This document shows positions 1-5,148 of a stretch of 8,564 nt of DNA, piece after piece. How positions within the stretch are numbered: position 1 is the first letter of the stretch; each line of letters starts with the position of its first letter. The translations under genes and the position numbers were made by a program. The notes beneath the pieces are model-generated. The model ran no database searches. It saw nothing but the letters and a program-made list of their open reading frames with translations, and was not told the DNA's origin. The stretch lies in assembly GCA_945897655.1 (NCBI GenBank), contig CAMDHB010000134.1, forward strand, positions 1 to 8,564. The letters run 5' to 3'. The stretch comes from Pseudorhodobacter antarcticus (GTDB taxonomy: Bacteria > Pseudomonadota > Alphaproteobacteria > Rhodobacterales > Rhodobacteraceae).

Positions 1-105
1 TATATCGACGATGATGAATTGGTCGAAGTGACGCCGAAAAACATCCGGATGCGCAAACGCTATCTGGACCCGAACGACCGCAAGCGCCAGTCGCGCGCGG
101 GCTGA
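1..105 (+). CDS. typA: C-terminal end of TypA/BipA ribosome-associated GTPase (partial)
   Basis: Frame 1 reads YIDDDELVEVTPKNIRMRKR, continues with YLDPNDRKRQSRAG and stops at TGA 103-105. This is the conserved tail of TypA/BipA, where the acidic D/E run, VEVTPK-IR-RK and LD-N-RKR are typical. TypA is a translational GTPase that binds the 70S ribosome near the A site and supports ribosome assembly and growth under stress. Only the C-terminal 34 residues are here; the GTPase, EF-G-like and most of the C-terminal domains lie left of the window. The gene is convergent with the DUF1330 gene and is followed within 5 bp by a strong hairpin. The identification rests on a short tail, but that tail is distinctive. 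Confidence 0.88.
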   Translation, partial: YIDDDELVEVTPKNIRMRKRYLDPNDRKRQSRAG

Positions 106-109
106 ACGA

Positions 110-137
110 AAAGGGCGGACCCTCGGGTCCGCCCTTT
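110..137 (+). terminator. Hairpin terminator of typA
   Basis: A perfect 12-bp stem (AAAGGGCGGACC, 110-121, pairing with GGTCCGCCCTTT, 126-137) closes a CTCG tetraloop. It begins 5 bp after the typA stop. The downstream T run is short (TTT then CAAATTT), so termination may also depend on the palindromes that follow. The stem is symmetrical with A-rich and T-rich ends, so it could work in both directions between these convergent genes. Confidence 0.85.
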
Positions 138-180
138 CAAATTTCTTCGAAGAAATTTGCAAAACTTTTCGAAAAGTTTT
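138..180. repeat. Two back-to-back perfect palindromes centred on TTCGAA
   Basis: Positions 138-159 form a perfect 22-bp palindrome (half site CAAATTTCTTC). After a single C at 160, positions 161-180 form a perfect 20-bp palindrome (half site AAAACTTTTC). Both are centred on TTCGAA and would fold as AT-rich RNA hairpins with a UCGA loop. They lie between the convergent ends of typA and the DUF1330 gene, and each ends in an A/T run on both strands, so a bidirectional terminator is the simplest role. From memory, similar TTCGAA palindromes recur at gene ends in Rhodobacteraceae, but this window has only this one pair, so a repeat family cannot be shown here. Confidence 0.8.
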
Positions 181-186
181 GGCGCC

Positions 187-477
187 CTACTCTGCCGCCT
201 CAACCACCATCAAATCCCGCTCACACGCCCCCGCCGCATGGGCGCGCGCTGCCGAATAGGCGGGCGAATGATAGCATTCGACCGCCCGTTCAAGGCTGGG
301 GAACACCGCGACGACATTGCGCTCGCGCGGCGTGCCTTCCAGCTGCACATAGCGCCCACCCCGGGCCAGAAACGTGCCGCCGTGCGCGGCAATCGCCGGT
401 CCGGCGAGGGCGGCATATTTGCCATAGGCCTCGGCGTTGGTCACATGCACATGGGCAATCCAATAGGCTTGCGGCAT
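187..477 (-). CDS. Small DUF1330-family protein, function unknown
   Basis: This 96-residue protein starts MPQAYWIAHVHVTNAEAYGK. It has the DUF1330 pattern: an N-terminal beta strand with aromatic and His residues, then Y-KY, G-FLARGG, the strand RNVVAVFPS, A-ECYHSPAY, and a final strand DLMVVE. The family is predicted to adopt a dimeric ferredoxin-like alpha/beta-barrel fold. No reaction is firmly assigned to it. There is no signal peptide or membrane segment, so it is probably cytoplasmic. The frame is open further upstream, to 585, but that would run deep into alaS. The ATG at 477 is chosen because a GGAGG sits 6 nt before it and because the family motif starts there. Only 1 bp separates it from the alaS stop, so it is very likely cotranscribed and translationally coupled with alaS. 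A link to alanylation or editing would be guesswork. Confidence 0.82.
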   Translation of the reverse strand: MPQAYWIAHVHVTNAEAYGKYAALAGPAIAAHGGTFLARGGRYVQLEGTPRERNVVAVFPSLERAVECYHSPAYSAARAHAAGACERDLMVVEAAE

Positions 478-478
478 C

Positions 479-3130
479 TCACGCCTCCAGAGCGGCAATA
501 ACCGCCGCAATCGCCGCATCGGCGAGCGCAATATCCGCCCCGCCGCCCTGCGCCATATCCGGGCGCCCACCGCCACCCTTGCCACCCAGCGCCTCGACCG
601 CAGCCTTGGCCAGCGTTACCGCCGAAATGCGCTCGGTCAGGTCCGTGGTCACCCCGGCTGCAACCGCAGGCTTGGCCCCGGTATCGGCGATCAGCACAAC
701 GGCACCCGACCCAAGCCGCGCCTTCATCTCGTCAATCAGGCCGGGAAGGTCCTTGCCCGTGACGCCGGTCAGTACCTGCGCAATCAACTTGACACCGCCA
801 ACCTCGCGCACCTCAGGCCCAGCGCCCGCACCCATCGCCAACTCGCGACGCAGCTGCGCCACCTCGTTCTGCAACGCACGGCGCTCCTCGGCCAGGGCCT
901 TGACCCGCTCACCTACCTCAGCGGGCGCGGCCTTCAGCGTAGCCGCAACCTCAGCCAGCCGCGCGTCCTGCCCACGCAGATAATCCAGCGCCGCTTGCCC
1001 CGTCAGCGCCTCGAACCGCCGCACACCGGCGCTGGACGCACTTTCACCCAAGGCAACAAAGGCGCCGATGTCGCCCGTGCGGCGCACATGCGTGCCCCCG
1101 CAAAGCTCCAACGAATAGGTCCGTTGATCCGCGCCCTTGCCCGACCCCTCCAGCACGCCCATCGACACAACGCGCACTTCGTCGCCGTATTTCTCACCAA
1201 ACAGCGCCTGCGCGCCAATCGCGCGGGCATCGTCGGGCGTCATGATCCTTGTGTCCACGGCGCTGTTCTGACGGACAAAGGCGTTCACCTCTGCCTCGAC
1301 CTGAGCCAACTCACTGGCCGACATCGCCGCCGAATGGCTGAAATCAAACCGCAACCGGTCCGGCGCGTTCAACGAACCACGCTGCGCCACATGGTCGCCC
1401 AAGGCCCGCCGCAGCGCCTCGTGCAGCAGATGGGTGGCCGAGTGATTGGCGCGGATTTGCGCGCGGCGGCTGTGGCTGACCTCCAGCTTGGCAGGCTGAC
1501 CCTTGGCAATCGAGCCTTCGGTCACGCGGGCCAAATGGATGAAAACCCCGGCCGATTTCTTGGTGTCGGTGACTTCGGCAACCCCGGTCCCGGTGCGGAT
1601 AAATCCAGCATCGCCAACCTGACCGCCGCTTTCGCCATAAAACGGCGTCTGGTTGACGACGATCTGCACCGCCTCGCCCAAACCCGCCGACCCAATCCCG
1701 GCTCCATCGCGAACCAGCGCCAGGATCTGGCCTTCGGCGGTCTCGGTGTCATAGCCCAGAAACTCGCTGGCCCCATGCGCCTCGGCCAGTTCGAACCAGA
1801 TCTTGGAATCACTCGCCTCGCCCGTGCCAACCCAGGCCGCCCGCGCCTTGCGACGCTGCTCCTCCATCGCCACCTCAAAGCCCGCCACATCCACCGCCTT
1901 GCCCTTTTCGCGCAAAGCGTCCTGCGTCAGGTCCAGAGGGAAACCATAAGTGTCATAGAGCTTGAACGCCGCCGGCCCCGGCAGATCGGCCCCCTCGGGC
2001 AGGTGGGACAGTTCTTCGTCCAACAGCTTCAGCCCGCGGTCCAGCGTGGTGCGGAACCGCGTTTCTTCCAGCCGCAGCGTCTCCTCGATCAGTGATTGCG
2101 CCCGGGCCAACTCGGGGTAAGCCCCGCCCATCTGCCGCACCAGCGTCGGCACCAGCTTGTGCATCACCGGATCAGCAGCCCCCAGCATATGTGCATGGCG
2201 CATTGCCCGCCGCATGATCCGCCGCAGAACATAGCCGCGCCCCTCGTTTGACGGCATCACCCCATCGGCGATCAGGAACGAGGTCGAGCGTAGATGATCC
2301 GCAATCACCCGGTGGTGCACCTTGCCCGGACCATCAGGGTCGGCACTGGTCGCATTGGCGCTTGCCTCGATCAGGCTGCGCATCAGGTCCGTGTCGTAAT
2401 TGTCATGCTTGCCCTGCAACAGCGCGCCAATCCGCTCCAGCCCCATGCCGGTGTCGATGCTCTGCATCTCCAAGGGAACCAACCGCCCGTCGGCGAACTG
2501 TTCATTCTGCATGAACACGTTGTTCCATATCTCGATGAACCGGTCGCCATCCTGGTCAGCCGAACCCGGCGGGCCGCCCCAGATATGGTCGCCGTGGTCA
2601 TAGAAAATCTCGGTGCACGGCCCGCAAGGCCCGGTTGGCCCCATGCGCCAGAAATTGTCGTCAGATGCAATCCGGATGATCCGATGTTCCGGCAGGCCCG
2701 CCACCTTCTTCCAGATCGCCGCCGCCTCGTCATCGGTGTGATAGACCGTGACGCACAGCTTGTCCTTGTTGATGCCAAAATCCTTGGTCAGCAATTCCCA
2801 GGCAAAGGCAATCGCCTGATCCTTGAAGTAATCGCCAAAGCTGAAATTCCCCAACATCTCGAAAAAGGTATGGTGCCGGGCGGTATAGCCCACATTGTCC
2901 AGATCATTGTGCTTGCCACCCGCCCGCACACATTTCTGCGCCGTCGTCGCGCGCTTGTAATCCCGCGTTTCAACCCCCGTAAAGCAGTTCTTGAACTGGA
3001 CCATGCCCGAATTGGCAAACATCAGCGTCGGGTCGTTGCGCGGCACCAAAGGCGAGCTTTCGACCACCTTGTGCCCATTGCGGGCAAAAAAATCGAGATA
3101 GGTCGAGCGGATGTCGTTCAAGGTTGGCAT
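479..3130 (-). CDS. alaS: Alanyl-tRNA synthetase
   Basis: The 883-residue enzyme charges tRNA-Ala with alanine using ATP and clears mischarged Ser/Gly-tRNA-Ala. The class II catalytic core is at the N terminus (about 1-250), with the motif-2 region around KCVRAGGKHNDLDNVGYTAR and the segment HHTFFEMLGNFSFGDYFK. A helical tRNA-recognition domain follows, then the editing domain with HSATHLLH (about 563-570) and CGGTHV (about 677-682), which supply the zinc/editing His and Cys residues. A coiled segment (about 720-770) leads to the C-Ala domain with a Gly-rich stretch GGKGGGGRPDMAQGGG near 849-864. Length and motifs match a complete bacterial AlaRS. ATG 3130 (MPTLNDIRSTYL) is chosen because GGAAGGA lies 10 nt upstream; an in-frame GTG at 3154 lies before that RBS. 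The gene follows recA by 126 bp, after the recA terminator. The gap has no convincing promoter, only a weak TGGACA-N17-TAAACG candidate. Confidence 0.98.
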   Translation of the reverse strand: MPTLNDIRSTYLDFFARNGHKVVESSPLVPRNDPTLMFANSGMVQFKNCFTGVETRDYKRATTAQKCVRAGGKHNDLDNVGYTARHHTFFEMLGNFSFGDYFKDQAIAFAWELLTKDFGINKDKLCVTVYHTDDEAAAIWKKVAGLPEHRIIRIASDDNFWRMGPTGPCGPCTEIFYDHGDHIWGGPPGSADQDGDRFIEIWNNVFMQNEQFADGRLVPLEMQSIDTGMGLERIGALLQGKHDNYDTDLMRSLIEASANATSADPDGPGKVHHRVIADHLRSTSFLIADGVMPSNEGRGYVLRRIMRRAMRHAHMLGAADPVMHKLVPTLVRQMGGAYPELARAQSLIEETLRLEETRFRTTLDRGLKLLDEELSHLPEGADLPGPAAFKLYDTYGFPLDLTQDALREKGKAVDVAGFEVAMEEQRRKARAAWVGTGEASDSKIWFELAEAHGASEFLGYDTETAEGQILALVRDGAGIGSAGLGEAVQIVVNQTPFYGESGGQVGDAGFIRTGTGVAEVTDTKKSAGVFIHLARVTEGSIAKGQPAKLEVSHSRRAQIRANHSATHLLHEALRRALGDHVAQRGSLNAPDRLRFDFSHSAAMSASELAQVEAEVNAFVRQNSAVDTRIMTPDDARAIGAQALFGEKYGDEVRVVSMGVLEGSGKGADQRTYSLELCGGTHVRRTGDIGAFVALGESASSAGVRRFEALTGQAALDYLRGQDARLAEVAATLKAAPAEVGERVKALAEERRALQNEVAQLRRELAMGAGAGPEVREVGGVKLIAQVLTGVTGKDLPGLIDEMKARLGSGAVVLIADTGAKPAVAAGVTTDLTERISAVTLAKAAVEALGGKGGGGRPDMAQGGGADIALADAAIAAVIAALEA
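484..488 (-). promoter_or_regulatory. Ribosome binding site that sets the DUF1330 start
   Basis: On the minus strand GGAGG is followed by a 6-nt spacer (CGTGAG) and ATG at 477. The motif lies inside the last codons of alaS, and the alaS TGA (481-479) falls in the spacer. A ribosome finishing alaS would therefore stop on the initiation region of the next gene. This supports the 96-residue start over the longer open frame. Confidence 0.75.
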
Positions 3131-3213
3131 TGGGGGCAGGTCCTTCCAAGGCACTTAAAGGCGGGTTCGCCAACCGTTTAGCTTCCCCCGCGGGGCCTGT
3201 CCACCGGATATGA

Positions 3214-3248
3214 AAAGCCGGCCCACCCCAAAGGAACAGGCCGGCTTT
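3214..3248 (-). terminator. Rho-independent terminator of recA
   Basis: A perfect 10-bp GC-rich stem (AAAGCCGGCC, 3214-3223, with GGCCGGCTTT, 3239-3248) has a 15-nt loop. On the minus strand it ends in GGCTTTTC and lies 8 bp beyond the recA stop. This separates recA, which is strongly inducible in most bacteria, from the constitutively needed alaS, although read-through is possible. Confidence 0.85.
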
Positions 3249-3256
3249 GCGATGGG

Positions 3257-4339
3257 TCAGTCGTCCAGAACGGCCTCACGCTCTTCGCCCGACATCGAAA
3301 AATCCAGGCCGTTGGCCGTGCGGATCTTGTCCTCGATCGCCTTGGCGACCGCGGGATTGGTCCTCAGAAACGCCTTGGCATTCTCGCGGCCCTGCCCGAT
3401 GCGCTCATCACCATAGGAGTACCAGCTGCCCGACTTCTCCACCACGCCGACCTTGACGCCCAGATCGACAATCTCACCAACCTTGGAAATGCCTTCGCCA
3501 TACATGATGTCAAACTCGACCTCTTTGAAGGGCGGCGCCACCTTGTTCTTGACCACTTTCACCCGCGTCGCATTGCCCGTCACAGTGTCACGATCCTTGA
3601 TCGATCCGGTGCGCCGGATGTCCAACCGGACCGAGGCATAGAATTTCAGCGCGTTGCCGCCGCTGGTGGTTTCCGGGCTGCCAAACATCACGCCAATCTT
3701 CATGCGGATCTGGTTGATGAAAATCACCATGCAGTTGCTGCGCCCGATAGAGGCGGTCAGTTTGCGCATCGCCTGAGACATCAAACGGGCCTGGCTCCCC
3801 ATCTGCATGTCGCCCATGTCGCCCTCGATCTCGGCCTTTGGGGTCAGCGCCGCCACCGAATCGACCACAATCACATTGACCGCGCCCGACCGGACCAGCG
3901 TGTCGACAATCTCCAGCGCCTGTTCGCCGGTGTCAGGCTGGCTGATCAGCAATTCGTCCAGGTTCACACCCAGCTTGCGCGCATATTGCGGGTCCAGCGC
4001 GTGTTCCGCGTCCACAAACGCACAGACGCCCCCGGTCTTTTGCGCTTCCGCAACCACATGCAGCGTCAGCGTGGTCTTGCCCGAGCTTTCCGGCCCATAA
4101 ATCTCGATAATGCGTCCCTGCGGCAGCCCGCCGATGCCCAGTGCGATGTCCAACCCCAGCGATCCGGTCGAAATGGCCTGTACATCCATCACCGGGTTGT
4201 CACCCAGCTTCATGATCGAACCCTTGCCGAACTGCCGCTCGATCTGCGCCAAAGCAGATTCCAGCGCCTTCGCCTTGTCGGCGTCTTTCTTGTCCATGTT
4301 CCGCTTTCCGTCCAACTCGAAAAGATTTGCCGTAGCCAT
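3257..4339 (-). CDS. recA: Recombinase RecA
   Basis: This is a 360-residue RecA, the ATP-dependent strand-exchange protein that also triggers LexA self-cleavage in the SOS response. Walker A GPESSGKTT lies at about 82-90 and Walker B VIVVDSVAAL at about 156-165. Loop L1 is around EGDMGDMQMGSQARLM, and loop L2 spans about 208-233 (INQIRMKIGVMFGSPETTSG and onward). The C terminus is acidic and short (EEREAVLDD). ATG 4339 (MATANLFELDGKR) is chosen because AAGGGGA sits 6 nt upstream and because alphaproteobacterial RecAs usually begin MATAN. An upstream in-frame start at 4378 has no RBS and a non-RecA-like extension. A downstream ATG at 4297 would remove part of the N-terminal helix. The gene has its own terminator, a probable LexA box upstream, and alaS downstream with no recX between them. 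Confidence 0.98.
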   Translation of the reverse strand: MATANLFELDGKRNMDKKDADKAKALESALAQIERQFGKGSIMKLGDNPVMDVQAISTGSLGLDIALGIGGLPQGRIIEIYGPESSGKTTLTLHVVAEAQKTGGVCAFVDAEHALDPQYARKLGVNLDELLISQPDTGEQALEIVDTLVRSGAVNVIVVDSVAALTPKAEIEGDMGDMQMGSQARLMSQAMRKLTASIGRSNCMVIFINQIRMKIGVMFGSPETTSGGNALKFYASVRLDIRRTGSIKDRDTVTGNATRVKVVKNKVAPPFKEVEFDIMYGEGISKVGEIVDLGVKVGVVEKSGSWYSYGDERIGQGRENAKAFLRTNPAVAKAIEDKIRTANGLDFSMSGEEREAVLDD

Positions 4340-4389
4340 CGTCGTTCCCCTTATTCCACAGCCGCCCGCGCGCGGCAATCACCCGAGGT

Positions 4390-4404
4390 GTTCTTGCTTT
4401 GTTT
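4390..4404 (-). promoter_or_regulatory. Probable LexA (SOS) box of recA
   Basis: The plus strand reads GTTC-TTGCTTT-GTTT, one mismatch from GTTC-N7-GTTC, the SOS operator known from Rhodobacter and other alphaproteobacteria. It lies 51 bp before the recA start codon, directly downstream of the best promoter candidate, where LexA would cover the transcription start. No second box was found in the gap. The direct-repeat form, spacing and location agree; binding itself is inferred. Confidence 0.65.
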
Positions 4405-4408
4405 CCGG

Positions 4409-4437
4409 ACCATGAGCCCAAAACAGGAACATTTCAA
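4409..4437 (-). promoter_or_regulatory. Candidate sigma-70 promoter of recA
   Basis: On the minus strand TTGAAA (4437-4432) is followed by a 17-bp spacer and CATGGT (4414-4409). The -35 element matches the consensus at 5 of 6 positions and the -10 at only 3 of 6. A start about 7 nt further would fall in the LexA box, as expected for an SOS-repressed gene. The -10 is weak, so the call is tentative. Confidence 0.4.
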
Positions 4438-4473
4438 TCAAATTCGTCGCAACACAGCTTTTTCTCAGAAGGA

Positions 4474-4489
4474 TTAAGGAATAGTTATC
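4474..4489 (+). promoter_or_regulatory. CtrA-like site upstream of the sulfotransferase-like gene
   Basis: The plus strand reads TTAA-GGAATAG-TTATC, one mismatch from the CtrA consensus TTAA-N7-TTAAC. It lies 38 bp before the ATG at 4528, in the intergenic region shared with recA. No good -10 element is seen at the expected distance downstream. Near-matches like this can occur by chance in an AT-rich gap, so this is only a candidate. Confidence 0.3.
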
Positions 4490-4527
4490 TTTGCAGGAAA
4501 TAGTGCGGCTCTGGTGGAGAATCCCCC

Positions 4528-5115
4528 ATGTTGGTGTTCTGGCGGCAAGGTCTGGTGTTTTTGGCGACCCCCAAAACCGCGTCCACCAGCATCGAGACTG
4601 CGCTGAGCCCCCTGGCTGCTGTGGTCGTGATGCGGCCGCCGCAGCTCAAACACACCAATGCGCAGAAATATCAGCGCCATGTGGCACCCTTTCTGGGCGA
4701 TGCCAAGGGGACCGCCTTTGTCACCACAGCCCTGATGCGGGAACCGCTTGATTGGTTGGGCAGTTGGTATCGCTACCGCCAACGGGAGGGGGAAGTCGCG
4801 GAAAAATCCACCCGATCCCTCAGTTTCGACGACTTCATTCGCGCCTACTGTCAGGACGAACAACCCGAATTCGCCAAGGTCGGGGCGCAGGCCACCTTCC
4901 TGACCCCGGACGGCTTTCGCCCGGTGGATCATATCTTTCGCTATGAGGATATGGATATCTTCGTGCGGTTTCTGGAAAAGCGTCTGAACACCAAGATCAC
5001 TCTGCCGCAGGTCAATGTCTCGCCGCCGGGCGCGTTGGATCTGTCGCCCGCAGTCAGGGCCCAACTTTTGCGCCACCGTGCCGCCGATTTCGCCCTTTAC
5101 GAAAGCCTGTCCTGA
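4528..5115 (+). CDS. Sulfotransferase-like protein (PAPS-type fold)
   Basis: This 195-residue soluble protein begins MLVFWRQGLVFLATPKTAST. The segment PKTASTSIE (15-23) after a hydrophobic strand resembles the 5'-phosphosulfate loop of sulfotransferases. MREPLDWLGSWYRYR (70-84) resembles the 3'-phosphate motif (R-EP-----S). FRYEDM (137-142) and VNVSP (162-166) match later sulfotransferase positions. The expected reaction would be sulfuryl transfer from PAPS to an unknown acceptor. It is shorter than most sulfotransferases (usually 250-300 residues) and may lack an acceptor-binding part. Homologues in Rhodobacteraceae are, as I recall, often labelled gamma-glutamyl kinase; nothing here resembles an amino-acid kinase. 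GGAG with an 8-nt spacer supports the start. The gene is divergent from recA and convergent with cckA, so it is probably monocistronic. No cysteine-rich, signal or membrane segment was seen. Confidence 0.75.
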   Translation: MLVFWRQGLVFLATPKTASTSIETALSPLAAVVVMRPPQLKHTNAQKYQRHVAPFLGDAKGTAFVTTALMREPLDWLGSWYRYRQREGEVAEKSTRSLSFDDFIRAYCQDEQPEFAKVGAQATFLTPDGFRPVDHIFRYEDMDIFVRFLEKRLNTKITLPQVNVSPPGALDLSPAVRAQLLRHRAADFALYESLS

Positions 5116-5148
5116 TCGGGCAGGCCCGCCCGGATCCGCCTAGTGCAT

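Noticed and set aside
995..2095. Long plus-strand open frame (366 codons) opposite alaS
   Set aside because: It is fully antisense to the conserved AlaRS and rich in Arg/Gln/His/Pro as expected of a GC-rich shadow frame. It has no recognisable domain.
3152..3154. GTG start adding 8 residues to AlaRS
   Set aside because: The RBS lies between it and ATG 3130, and AlaRS orthologues typically begin near MPTLNDIR.
2294..3181. Second plus-strand open frame (295 codons) opposite the AlaRS catalytic domain
   Set aside because: Antisense shadow of strongly conserved coding sequence, with no family resemblance.
4361..4376. GCCGC/GCGGC hairpin in the recA leader as a riboswitch or attenuator
   Set aside because: The stem is only 5 bp with a short GC-rich loop, and no T run or conserved aptamer feature is present.
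4474..5076. Minus-strand open frame (200 codons) opposite the sulfotransferase-like gene
   Set aside because: It has no recognisable motif, while the plus-strand frame has sulfotransferase motifs and a good RBS.
5116..5148. Terminator between the sulfotransferase-like gene and cckA
   Set aside because: Only a weak CGGGC/GCCCG stem and a CGGATCCG palindrome with no T run; not enough to call.
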